Of a stretch of DNA of 50,175 nucleotides, positions 24,827 to 33,196 are shown piece after piece. Positions within the stretch are counted from its first letter, which is position 1. Each line of letters starts with the position of its first letter. The notes beneath the pieces are model-generated. The model was not told the DNA's origin, did no database searches, and saw nothing but the letters and a program-made list of their open reading frames with translations. The DNA is taken from contig CAYPZI010000010.1 in NCBI GenBank assembly GCA_964415185.1, forward strand, positions 1-50,175, in the 5' to 3' direction. The stretch comes from CAYVBJ01 sp964415185 (GTDB taxonomy: Bacteria > Bacteroidota > Rhodothermia > Balneolales > Balneolaceae). Both the position numbers and the translations under genes were made by a program.

Positions 24827-26605
24827 TTAGTCATCTATGGTTATCGCTATAATTTCTTCAATTGAAGTAATTCCCTCTTTGATACGCTCCCGTCCGGATG
24901 CCCTCAATGTGAGCATTCCATTTTTTATGGCTTCCTGTTTGATGACCTCTTCATCGATATCGTCACCAGCATCTAAAATAAGCCTTTTGATTCCTTTTGA
25001 GAAATAAAGGGCTTCATGAATAGCAGCTCTTCCCTTGTAGCCTGTATTATTGCATTTTTCACAGCCTACAGGCTCGTAAAAAGTTGTTGTTTCAATTTCT
25101 TCATCAGTAAAACCAATCCCTTTCAGTGTTTCGGGATGCGGATCTGCCACTCGTTTACAAGTTTTACAAAGGGTTCGTATAAGGCGCTGTGCCATAACAA
25201 GATTGACAGCATTAGCTATCAAGAATGGTTCCACACCCATTTTAAATAGTCTTGAAATCACGCTTGGTGCATCGTTGGTGTGAAGTGTTGAAAACGTAAG
25301 GTGACCAGTATTCGCCATTTTGATGGCGATTTCGGCAGTTTTCAAATCCCGGATCTCGCCTACAAGTACAATATCGGGGTCATGCCGCAAGATACCCCTG
25401 ATGGCCATATCAAAAGTCATATGATGGCTGATTTTGAGCTGTCTGGCACCGTTAATCAAATATTCAACAGGCTCTTCGATCGTGAGTACGTTTTTGGTCG
25501 GATCAAGAACATAATAGAGGGCAGCAACCAGTGTTGTGGATTTACCACTACCTGTAGGCCCGGTAATAATAACGATTCCGGATGGCTTCTCAATTGCTTT
25601 TACAAAATCAGCTTTAGCTTTTTCCTGAAGCCCAAGCACATTCAGGTCGGTAATCACCTTCCTGTCATCCAAAACCCGGATAACAATGGATTCGAATTTT
25701 CTGTCAAACTGAGCACCGACCATCGGCATAATAGAGACACGATACCTGATGCTGTGGTTATCAATTGTTCTCTGGATAAAACCATCCTGTGAGGAATCTC
25801 TTTCAAAACGGTCAACGTTCCGGGTCTTATCTTTTACAACCGCCGAAATAGCTTCGGGTTTTACATTTTTTTGCTGATACCACAATTGCAATTTTCCATC
25901 TATCCTGAACCTTATGTCGGTTGTGGTTGGCCCGCTTGGTATAATGTGAATGTCACTGACTCCCTGTCTGACCGATTCCACGAGCACTCCTTCAACCAAA
26001 GAGTTAAGCATGCTTTGGTTGATCTCCGCATCTATCTCCTCCTCATTGATTTCCTGTTCATTTTTACCGGAGATTTCAGTTTCTTCATATTCAATCTCTT
26101 CAAGCAGATCCAGGAATTCATTCTTTTGCTCGTAAACCTGGTTCAATATTTTTTCAAGAAGCTCATAGCGGCAATATACCAGTTCACATTGCTTGTAATT
26201 TAATTTTGCCAATATATTCGACAAGAGTGGATCGGACGGATCAGCAGCAGCAATCGTTATTGAGGAGGAAGTTTTGAAGATTGGCACTGCTTTGTGATGC
26301 ACCAGTTCATCCACTGCATCGGATGAAAGATCATTAACATACTGTTTGATTTCTTTCAATTTTTCATCGGATAAATCATCCCTGCCTGAAAAAACTTCGT
26401 CAAAAGCATAAATCCCGGCAATTTCTTTCATTATCGTATGCCGGTCAAGTTTCAGATCCTGGTAAAGAATCTGCCCTAATCTCCTGTTTGAATTTTCCGG
26501 TTCCTCAGCTAATATCTTTAATGCGAGCTGCAGCTGTTCTTCGGTAATCACTCCCCTTTTTAAAAGAATGTCGCCAATATGTCGCCGTGTATTAACTTTG
26601 CCCAT
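24827..26605 (-). CDS. pilB: Type IV pilus assembly (extension) ATPase PilB
   Basis: A 592-residue GspE/PilB ATPase. The N-terminal MshEN domain (~8-160) is of the type that can bind c-di-GMP. An acidic linker spans ~165-195. The ATPase core has Walker A ITGPTGSGKSTT (347-358), Asp box TIEEPVEY (375-382), Walker B VGEIRD (415-420) and His box FSTLHTND (438-445). Two Cys pairs (C480/C483 and C515/C518) form the zinc-binding C2 domain. Length is normal. It powers pilin polymerisation at the inner membrane face. It lies 117 bases downstream of pilC and is followed by the cNMP-binding gene. Confidence 0.96.
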   Translation of the reverse strand: MGKVNTRRHIGDILLKRGVITEEQLQLALKILAEEPENSNRRLGQILYQDLKLDRHTIMKEIAGIYAFDEVFSGRDDLSDEKLKEIKQYVNDLSSDAVDELVHHKAVPIFKTSSSITIAAADPSDPLLSNILAKLNYKQCELVYCRYELLEKILNQVYEQKNEFLDLLEEIEYEETEISGKNEQEINEEEIDAEINQSMLNSLVEGVLVESVRQGVSDIHIIPSGPTTTDIRFRIDGKLQLWYQQKNVKPEAISAVVKDKTRNVDRFERDSSQDGFIQRTIDNHSIRYRVSIMPMVGAQFDRKFESIVIRVLDDRKVITDLNVLGLQEKAKADFVKAIEKPSGIVIITGPTGSGKSTTLVAALYYVLDPTKNVLTIEEPVEYLINGARQLKISHHMTFDMAIRGILRHDPDIVLVGEIRDLKTAEIAIKMANTGHLTFSTLHTNDAPSVISRLFKMGVEPFLIANAVNLVMAQRLIRTLCKTCKRVADPHPETLKGIGFTDEEIETTTFYEPVGCEKCNNTGYKGRAAIHEALYFSKGIKRLILDAGDDIDEEVIKQEAIKNGMLTLRASGRERIKEGITSIEEIIAITIDD

Positions 26606-26722
26606 TTACCAAATGATGATGTAAAAAGTTTCAGCCATTTTGATATATAATATACCTAAACAGAATTATTAATCTGAAGCGTAAATTTGTCACTAATTAA
26701 ACCCTAATGCAATTGGAATTTT

Positions 26723-28060
26723 TTATACCCCGCCGGTATTAGGCTGAACAAGCGCTGCTTCTGAAGAAACGACGGTTATGGCGATAAGTGCAACCATGAT
26801 AAAAAGATTTATGAAGAGGTTAATCAGGTCAATTACCGATTCCATCTTGTACGTTGTTTGCACCTCATAGTATTCCGCAAGCTGTTTTGCATTTTGCCTC
26901 AAGGCACCCGATTCGGCACCCAGCCGAAACCTGCTGATCGCCGTATTGGTGAATACGCCTGTAGCTTCAATGGCTTCAACAAGACCGGCACCCTCTTTCA
27001 ACATCATTTTAATGGCAGTTTCCTTGATCTGTTTCTCCATGTAACTGTTGCGGCATGCTTCGGATGCAACTTTTATCACCTCAATATTTTGGCCGGAACC
27101 ACTATAAAGAGTGTAAAATACGCGCGAAAAAATTTCAATACTGGTTTTATGCAACAAATCACCGATAACCGGGATTCTTATGATGTACTTATCCAGCCAA
27201 AGTTTGCCTTTCGTTGTTTTTACAAAGAAATAAAAGGCGATAGCAGGTACTGTAAACAAAAGTGTAAGAGGAATCCAGTTCGCCTGTAGCCAGTAACTAA
27301 TATCCAGAGTAGCAGCAGTCATCGGGGGAAGGATGATATCGAATTCAAGAAAAAGTTCTGCTGTAGCCGGAAATATATATGCTACATAAAAAATGACAGT
27401 TGCAATCACTGCAAGTACTGTTACAGAAGGCATTAAGAGTGATCTTCTAAGATTCTTTTTAAACTCTGCATCTCTCTCAAGAAATTTCGCAGTACTTTCA
27501 AACACGAGTGCCATATTACCGGATGTGGATGCGACACTTAACATATAAGCTGCAAATTTGCCGAATACATCTTCATGCTTTCCATATACTTCGGAGCCCT
27601 CTTTACCGTCTTTCAAATCTTTCTGGATCTCCTTGATTACCTCCTTCATTTTCTTATTCTGCGTATCTTCGTAAAGAAGAGTAAGAATTTCATCATACTG
27701 CAGTTGCTGTTTCAGCAAATCAGCAGATAGGCTAACAAATGTCACGATATCCTGGTTGGGTACCCCGCCTTTGAAATCAAGCAATTTTTTGTTAATACTG
27801 TGGACTTTATAACCCAGCTTTACTAAAGCACGTTCAAGCTCTTCCTTGTTATAAGCTTCCTGTTCTCCTTTTACAACAGGCTTGCCGTTTCGCTGAACCT
27901 TGTAAAGGTATGTTTGCTTTTGCTCAAGATCCTTAATTTTATAAGATCCGTTTAATGATTTCTGAACCTTCTTCTGTGCTTCTTTTTTAGAAGTGGCTTC
28001 AAATTCGGTTTTAATTGTTTTGCCGTTACTTGATAAGGCTTTGACTCGAAATTGGGGCAT
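26723..28060 (-). CDS. pilC: Type IV pilus inner-membrane platform protein PilC/GspF
   Basis: A 445-residue polytopic protein. The two T2SSF cytoplasmic domains are at ~103-200 (TFVSLSADLLKQQLQYDEIL) and ~295-400 (SRVFYTLYSGSGQNIEVI). Membrane segments lie at ~208-235, ~265-285 and ~412-435. The N-terminal ~90 residues contain two tandem copies of a ~40-residue beta-alpha-beta unit (3-44 and 51-90) where GspF normally has one. It is first gene of the minus-strand pilus cluster, and its promoter should lie in the 279-base gap shared with the divergent CoA-transferase gene. Confidence 0.94.
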   Translation of the reverse strand: MPQFRVKALSSNGKTIKTEFEATSKKEAQKKVQKSLNGSYKIKDLEQKQTYLYKVQRNGKPVVKGEQEAYNKEELERALVKLGYKVHSINKKLLDFKGGVPNQDIVTFVSLSADLLKQQLQYDEILTLLYEDTQNKKMKEVIKEIQKDLKDGKEGSEVYGKHEDVFGKFAAYMLSVASTSGNMALVFESTAKFLERDAEFKKNLRRSLLMPSVTVLAVIATVIFYVAYIFPATAELFLEFDIILPPMTAATLDISYWLQANWIPLTLLFTVPAIAFYFFVKTTKGKLWLDKYIIRIPVIGDLLHKTSIEIFSRVFYTLYSGSGQNIEVIKVASEACRNSYMEKQIKETAIKMMLKEGAGLVEAIEATGVFTNTAISRFRLGAESGALRQNAKQLAEYYEVQTTYKMESVIDLINLFINLFIMVALIAITVVSSEAALVQPNTGGV

Positions 28061-28339
28061 ATTCTTTAATCTTTGTTTCGATACTGGATTTCCGATTCTT
28101 AAATGACAAGAGATAACAAGTGTACAAATGTGACAGTCTATTATTATAATCGACTCTCGTGAAGCTAACAGATATTTTAATACGGAGCCTGAAAATTAAA
28201 GAATAATCATGTTACATTATTCTAATAATCATTTTCCATAAGTGATTTTCAAATCAATTGAAAAAATACATGAAATGTTCATCATTTTTCTTGATCATAT
28301 AGCACACTTCTATTTTTAATTAAATTTGAACTTAACGAA

Positions 28340-29611
28340 ATGAAAATTACCTCAGCAGTTGAAGCTGCTAAAGAGATCAAATCCGAAGACCGCGTTTATA
28401 TCCATACAGCAGCAGCCACGCCGGTTCAACTGGTAAATGCCATGACAATGCGCCACAATGAACTTGAAAATGTAGATATCTATCACCTGCACACGGAAGG
28501 TCCTGCTGAATATGCTAAACCGGAATACAGGTCATCATTCAATACGAATTCTTTTTTCGTAGGTGCAAATGTAAGAAATGCTATTCAGAACGGCGAAGCC
28601 GACTATGTCCCGATTTTTCTGAGTGAAGTGCCTCACCTTTTCAATCGTAAGATTATTGAACTTGACGTTTGCCTGATCCAGGTGAGTCCTCCCGACAAGC
28701 ACGGTTACTGTTCGTTAGGTGTTTCAGTAGATGCAACCCGTGCCGCCATTTTGAATTCGAAAAAAGTAATTGCCCAAATTAATCCCAACATGCCGCGCAC
28801 ACATGGAGACGGTCTGATACATAGCAGTCATATAAATTGTGCGGTAGAAGTGGATGACCCGATTCATGAGATATCCGCACCTGTGCTAACCGAGGTCGAA
28901 AAATCAATCGGTAAAAATTGTGCCGACCTGATTGACGACGGGGCCACATTACAGATGGGAATCGGAAGCATTCCCGATGCAGTGCTTGCTTCGCTTGATA
29001 ACCACAAAGACCTTGGCATTCATACCGAAATGTTTTCTGACGGAATTATCCCTTTGCTTGAAAAAGGTATTGTTAATAATGCCAGGAAAAAGATACATCC
29101 CGGTAAAATTGTCGGCTCTTTTACAGTGGGTTCACGTAAACTCTATGATTTTATGGATGACAACCCGGTTATCGCCATGCTCGACTGTGCATATGTAAAC
29201 GATACAGCCGTCATACGAAGAAATGCAAAAGTGACTGCGATTAACAGTGCAATAGAAATTGATTTGACCGGGCAGGTCTGTGCCGACTCGATCGGCACCC
29301 GCCAGTACTCAGGTGTAGGCGGCCAGATGGATTTTATCAGAGGCGCATCCCTGTCCAAAGGCGGAAAACCTATTATTGCTCTTCCTTCAGTAACTAACAA
29401 AGGTATTTCAAGAATTGTACCTTTTCTTAAAGAAGGAGCTGGCGTGGTTACGACAAGAGCTCACGTGCATTATGTGGTAACCGAGCATGGTGTGGCCAAT
29501 CTTTATGGTAAAGGACTCAGAGAACGGGCGAAAGAGTTGATCAAAATTGCTCACCCCGATCATCGCGAATCACTTGACAGGGCTGCCCGTGACCGTTTTA
29601 ATAACCTGTAA
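28340..29611 (+). CDS. Acetyl-CoA hydrolase/transferase family protein (4-hydroxybutyrate CoA-transferase-like)
   Basis: A 423-residue family I CoA-transferase. Residue E230 in LGIHTEMFSDG is the expected catalytic Glu that forms the glutamyl-CoA thioester. The C-terminal domain has SGVGGQMDFIRGA and TEHGVANLYGKGLRERA, typical of the acetyl-CoA hydrolase/transferase family. Members move CoA between acetate and another acid (succinate, butyrate, 4-hydroxybutyrate). The acceptor cannot be read here. An acetate kinase gene is in the same window (48456), but no phosphotransacetylase. It is divergent from the pilus locus and apparently monocistronic. Confidence 0.9.
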   Translation: MKITSAVEAAKEIKSEDRVYIHTAAATPVQLVNAMTMRHNELENVDIYHLHTEGPAEYAKPEYRSSFNTNSFFVGANVRNAIQNGEADYVPIFLSEVPHLFNRKIIELDVCLIQVSPPDKHGYCSLGVSVDATRAAILNSKKVIAQINPNMPRTHGDGLIHSSHINCAVEVDDPIHEISAPVLTEVEKSIGKNCADLIDDGATLQMGIGSIPDAVLASLDNHKDLGIHTEMFSDGIIPLLEKGIVNNARKKIHPGKIVGSFTVGSRKLYDFMDDNPVIAMLDCAYVNDTAVIRRNAKVTAINSAIEIDLTGQVCADSIGTRQYSGVGGQMDFIRGASLSKGGKPIIALPSVTNKGISRIVPFLKEGAGVVTTRAHVHYVVTEHGVANLYGKGLRERAKELIKIAHPDHRESLDRAARDRFNNL

Positions 29612-29673
29612 ATTGCATTCCTCACCAGGGTTTTGTACTGTAACTAAAACACTTAAATATAATATCTTGCAGC

Positions 29674-30255
29674 ATGGATCTTAAAAATATTTTAAATGAC
29701 CTCGAAAGTGTTGAATACTCAGAAAAAATAACCGATGAGTATTCCAAAAAACTTGCAAACCTGAAAGTAGACGCTTCCTACTACCTGCTTCTTCTTGTTG
29801 GCCCTTATCAAAAAGGAAAAAAGAAATTCCTGTCAAACGTTTCCGGAAAAACGAGTAAAAAAATTATTCACATTGACCTCGCCGACGTAATCACAACGTC
29901 AGAGAAAAAGACGATCCAAAATATCGACCACCTGATGGACAATTTGCAGGCGGAAGACCGGATTCTTCTATTTTCAAATGCCGACAGGTTGTGCGGGGCC
30001 TACACAGGTTACACCTATTCCAGTCATCGTTATGCTACACCGCAGGAAAGGTATTTTCTAAAAAAAATCCTGGAAATCGAAAAAATTATGATTCTTGATA
30101 TTGTCGATCCCTACAATGTTGATTCTACTTTGAGAAGGCATGCGCACCAGGCAATTATTTTTGACAAGCCTAAGTCGCTGCTGGCAAAGCTGACCTGGAG
30201 CCTGGGAAATGTCACTTTTCACGGACATGAATTTGAGACAAAAAGGCCGGCTTAG
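29674..30255 (+). CDS. Degenerate AAA+-like protein, function unknown
   Basis: A 193-residue protein with an AAA+ outline but altered active-site motifs. A Walker A-like GPYQKGKK (43-50) lacks the final Ser/Thr. A Walker B-like strand, RILLFSNADRL (96-106), has SN where DE is expected. The segment SSHRYATPQERYFLKKILE (116-134) and the R154-R155 pair before a FDKP turn resemble the second half of AAA+ ATPases (sensor/arginine region). I infer a pseudo-ATPase or reduced nucleotide-binding protein. It follows the CoA-transferase by 62 bases and converges on the metallopeptidase gene, 2 bases away. The fold call is tentative. Confidence 0.6.
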   Translation: MDLKNILNDLESVEYSEKITDEYSKKLANLKVDASYYLLLLVGPYQKGKKKFLSNVSGKTSKKIIHIDLADVITTSEKKTIQNIDHLMDNLQAEDRILLFSNADRLCGAYTGYTYSSHRYATPQERYFLKKILEIEKIMILDIVDPYNVDSTLRRHAHQAIIFDKPKSLLAKLTWSLGNVTFHGHEFETKRPA

Positions 30256-30257
30256 AA

Positions 30258-30752
30258 TCAAACCGAAACCTTGCTTTCCTGCTTGGGATCGAGATCGTAC
30301 AAGGAAGATACCGTAGCCTGAATGGTTTTATACCATTCATTTCCGAATTTATCATTGATTTCATAATAATCGGAAAAATCCGGCTTTTTCAGGTTCATCT
30401 TCCATTCCTGGTTTTTAGCTTTGAAAACGGGATCGATGTGAAGCAATTCGTGGTAGAGCAGCATTTTTTTGGTCTCTTCGTCGAGCATATCCCATAATTC
30501 GCCCGAGATCTCAATCAGGTAATCATTTCCCGAGTAATACTTCACCTCTCGTGTAGCTTTCATGCATTTTGCCGCTTTTTGTTTTGAAATGTGTGGATAT
30601 ATGAGAAAGTACCCGATCTGAGCAGGACCAAATTCCATTTTGTTTTCCTTAATCACTTTATTGGCAATCTCTTCAACCTCGGGAGATTCCATGAGTTGTT
30701 TGTCGCTGAGCTTGATATCACCTTTGGGGTCTAAAAAATCGTTTTGCTGCAT
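30258..30752 (-). CDS. Small putative zinc metallopeptidase (HELLH; 'phage metallopeptidase' family)
   Basis: A 164-residue cytoplasmic protein with a zinc-binding motif H101-E-L-L-H105 in LLYHELLHID. Downstream acidic and aromatic residues (KKPDFSDYYEI) resemble the putative phage metallopeptidase family. The region before it (EFGPAQIGYFLIYPHISKQKAA) also resembles that family from memory. There are no phage genes around, so this seems a resident chromosomal copy. The substrate is unknown. It is convergent with the AAA-like gene. Confidence 0.75.
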   Translation of the reverse strand: MQQNDFLDPKGDIKLSDKQLMESPEVEEIANKVIKENKMEFGPAQIGYFLIYPHISKQKAAKCMKATREVKYYSGNDYLIEISGELWDMLDEETKKMLLYHELLHIDPVFKAKNQEWKMNLKKPDFSDYYEINDKFGNEWYKTIQATVSSLYDLDPKQESKVSV

Positions 30753-30932
30753 TGTATTACTTGTCTGAGTCTATCTTGTTTTAAAAATTTGAAGTGAGAA
30801 TTGAAGATAAGGAAAATGAGATTCAGAATTTCAGAAGTTTAGGAGTTCAGGAATTATATACTTTTTTGATACAACTCTTCATCTTTTTTATCATCTTATA
30901 ATATCCGAAAGATAAATAAAACCAACACAGTA

Positions 30933-31382
30933 ATGCTTCTTACAATAATACTGACGCTTATATTTTCAACGAATCCCGCCGATCCCGATCGAGAAGACCT
31001 GCTTATTTTCAAGAGCAGCCATTCCGTAGAGGCAACAGCCGAAAAACTTGCCGGTATTTTAAATGATGCCGGTATGAATGTTTTTACCATAATCAATCAT
31101 CAAAAAGGAGCCGAATCTATTGATGCAGAACTCAGGCCAACACGGGTCATGCTTTTTGGAAATCCGCGGGCCGGCACACCGCTGATGCAGTGTTCACAAA
31201 CAATAGGAATTGACCTTCCGCAGAAGGCGCTTATGTGGGAAGATGAAAGAGGCAATGTATGGCTGGCATTTAATAACCCGAAATACCTTGGTGAACGCCA
31301 TAAAATTTCCGAACAGTGCGAGTCACAACTTGATAATGCCCACACTGCATTAAACAGATTCGGTAAAAGTGCAACGGAATAG
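30933..31382 (+). CDS. DUF302 domain protein, probably exported
   Basis: A 149-residue protein. The short hydrophobic N-terminus MLLTIILTLIFSTNPAD may be a signal peptide. The DUF302 domain follows: HSVEATAEKLAGILNDAG, then MLFGNPRAGTPLMQ, ALMWEDERGNVWLAFNNP and the YLGERH end. DUF302 proteins are small, dimeric alpha/beta proteins of uncertain function. It is followed directly by a strong terminator, so it is transcribed alone. Confidence 0.87.
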   Translation: MLLTIILTLIFSTNPADPDREDLLIFKSSHSVEATAEKLAGILNDAGMNVFTIINHQKGAESIDAELRPTRVMLFGNPRAGTPLMQCSQTIGIDLPQKALMWEDERGNVWLAFNNPKYLGERHKISEQCESQLDNAHTALNRFGKSATE

Positions 31383-31390
31383 CAGATAAC

Positions 31391-31420
31391 AAATATCATC
31401 CTGTTCGGATGATATTTTTT
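31391..31420 (+). terminator. Rho-independent terminator after the DUF302 gene
   Basis: An 11-bp perfect stem AAATATCATCC / GGATGATATTT with loop TGTTC, followed by a T run, 8 bases after the DUF302 stop codon. Confidence 0.92.
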
Positions 31421-31425
31421 GTACC

Positions 31426-31462
31426 TTTAGCCTTTATTTTTAATTGAAAAACAAAGGCTAAA
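31426..31462 (+). promoter_or_regulatory. Hairpin ending on the ymdB start codon
   Basis: A 10-bp perfect inverted repeat, TTTAGCCTTT (31426-31435) and AAAGGCTAAA (31453-31462), with a 17-base loop. The right arm covers the ribosome-binding region and its last base is the A of the ymdB ATG. Folded, it would hide the start, so it could control translation; coincidence in AT-rich DNA is possible. Confidence 0.5.
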
Positions 31463-32274
31463 TGAGCCATTCTTCTATTCGCATCTTATTTATATCCGAC
31501 ATTGTCGGAGAAACAGGACTACAGCTTCTAAAAACAATACTGCCCGGAATTATCGAAAAGCACGAACCTGGCTTTGTCATAGCCAATGCAGAAAATTCAC
31601 ATGAAGGCCGCGGGCTGAATCGTCAAATAGTAAAAACGTTGTACGGACTGGGTGTGCATGTCATAACCGGTGGCAACCATTCATTCGACAAATGGAAGAT
31701 CTTCGATTATATGAAATCCGATTCCAATCTTCTGCGGCCTCTCAATTATCCCTCAGGAAATGCCGGGTTCGGATATGGTATTTACGACATCCCCGGTTCC
31801 GAAAAAAAAATCGGGGTTCTCAATTTACAGGGCCGCACTTTTATGCAGCCGATCGATGACCCTTTTGCCACTGCCGACTGGGCTCTTGAAAGAATACGGC
31901 AGGAAACCAATCTCATTTTTCTCGACTTTCATGCCGAAGCAACCGCTGAAAAACTGGCGATGGCCTGGCATTTGGATGGAAGAATATCAGTAATGGTCGG
32001 TACGCATACCCATGTACCCACCAACGATGCCAGGATCTTCCCGGAAGGCACCGGTTATATAACCGATGCCGGAATGACGGGCCCTTTCGATTCCGTGATC
32101 GGGATGGATAAAAAAGCGTCTATTAAAAGATTTACACGGGGCACGCCGCAGCGTTTCAAAACGGCCAAAGGCGATAACCGCATGTGCGGCGTTATTATTG
32201 AAGTTGACATTGAATCAGGCAAGTGCACCTACATAGAACCTGTAATCTACCCGGAATTTAAAAACACAAAATAA
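31462..32274 (+). CDS. ymdB: YmdB-family metallophosphoesterase (TIGR00282)
   Basis: A 270-residue calcineurin-like phosphoesterase of the YmdB type. Metal-binding motifs are ISDIVGETG (first Asp), IANAENSHEGRG (Asn/Glu), GGNHSFDK (GNH) and DFHAEATAEK, with GTHTHVPTND at the end. In Bacillus, YmdB hydrolyses 2',3'-cyclic nucleotides and affects biofilm and motility genes. Here a cyclic nucleotide phosphodiesterase role is inferred from family. Its stop shares one base with the lolD-like start, so the two are coupled. Confidence 0.93.
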   Translation: MSHSSIRILFISDIVGETGLQLLKTILPGIIEKHEPGFVIANAENSHEGRGLNRQIVKTLYGLGVHVITGGNHSFDKWKIFDYMKSDSNLLRPLNYPSGNAGFGYGIYDIPGSEKKIGVLNLQGRTFMQPIDDPFATADWALERIRQETNLIFLDFHAEATAEKLAMAWHLDGRISVMVGTHTHVPTNDARIFPEGTGYITDAGMTGPFDSVIGMDKKASIKRFTRGTPQRFKTAKGDNRMCGVIIEVDIESGKCTYIEPVIYPEFKNTK

Positions 32275-32972
32275 TGATCAAAACCAAAACAGATACGGTA
32301 ATCAACTGTCAGGATGTTCACAAAAGTTTTCCTTCCAAATCGGGGGGGAAACGGTTACGTGTTCTGCAGGGAGTATCACTTGAAATCCGGGAAGCCGAAA
32401 TAGTCTCGATTATCGGGTCAAGCGGCAGCGGAAAAAGCACGCTTCTCCATCTTCTGGGTGGGCTTGACAGGCCTGACTCGGGACAGGTTTTCTGGGATGA
32501 TACCGATATATTTTCGTTAACAGCCAATGAGCTGGCCGAGAAGCGAAATAGAAATGTCGGGTTCGTATTTCAGTTTCATCATCTTCTGCCCGAGTTCAGT
32601 GCGGTTGAAAATGTATTCATGCCGGCCCTGATTCGGGGTGAAACCCCGGATGAGGCCGAACCGCGTGCCGCTGCCCTGCTTGACCGGTTCGGGCTGTCTA
32701 AAAGGCTTCATCACAAACCGGCACAGCTTTCGGGTGGTGAACAGCAGCGGGTATCGATGGCGAGGGCTTTAATGAACAACCCGTCCATCATTCTGGCCGA
32801 TGAGCCCACCGGCAACCTGGATGAGGGGAATACCAATGTAATCCTGGATGAGTTGTTTCAATTGCGCGAAATCGACCATGTCTCCATCGTTTTGATCACC
32901 CATGAAAAACAGATTGCCGAAGGCTGCGACCGGGTATTGAGCCTGGTACACGGGAAGCTGGAAGGGAATTAG
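32274..32972 (+). CDS. lolD: ABC transporter ATPase, LolD/MacB type
   Basis: A 232-residue ABC ATPase. Walker A is GSSGSGKST (about 44-52), the Q-loop is in FVFQFHHLLPEFSAVENV, the signature is LSGGEQQRVSMARAL, and Walker B is IILADEPTGNLD. FQFHHLLPEF with the Glu after Pro is typical of LolD, which powers lipoprotein release from the inner membrane. No LolC/E-like permease is adjacent; the partner must be elsewhere. It is coupled to ymdB. FtsE- or MacB-type exporters are the alternatives. Confidence 0.87.
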   Translation: MIKTKTDTVINCQDVHKSFPSKSGGKRLRVLQGVSLEIREAEIVSIIGSSGSGKSTLLHLLGGLDRPDSGQVFWDDTDIFSLTANELAEKRNRNVGFVFQFHHLLPEFSAVENVFMPALIRGETPDEAEPRAAALLDRFGLSKRLHHKPAQLSGGEQQRVSMARALMNNPSIILADEPTGNLDEGNTNVILDELFQLREIDHVSIVLITHEKQIAEGCDRVLSLVHGKLEGN

Positions 32973-33196
32973 CTTGAAGTTGAATATTGGAGGTTACATG
33001 TTGAGAGCAGGTTTTCTTTATTTCAGGCTGCAATCTTAAATATTTACGGAGCTTTTTAGTCAAACGCATCTTATTTGGTCAGCCTCTTACAGATCAGTCA
33101 CTGTAACGGCAGATTACAGGCCTGTATTTCTTATTTGAATAAATTTCTCAATCCGCTAACTTGGGTAGATAATCACTTTAAAATAAAAAAAAGACT

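Noticed and set aside
28314..28330. Bacteroidota-type -7 promoter motif (TAAATTTG) before the CoA-transferase
   Set aside because: No correctly spaced -33 TTG partner was found, and such AT-rich 8-mers are common here.
30258..30752. Prophage remnant suggested by a phage-type metallopeptidase
   Set aside because: No integrase, capsid, tail or lysis gene nearby and no att-like repeats; the neighbours are housekeeping genes.
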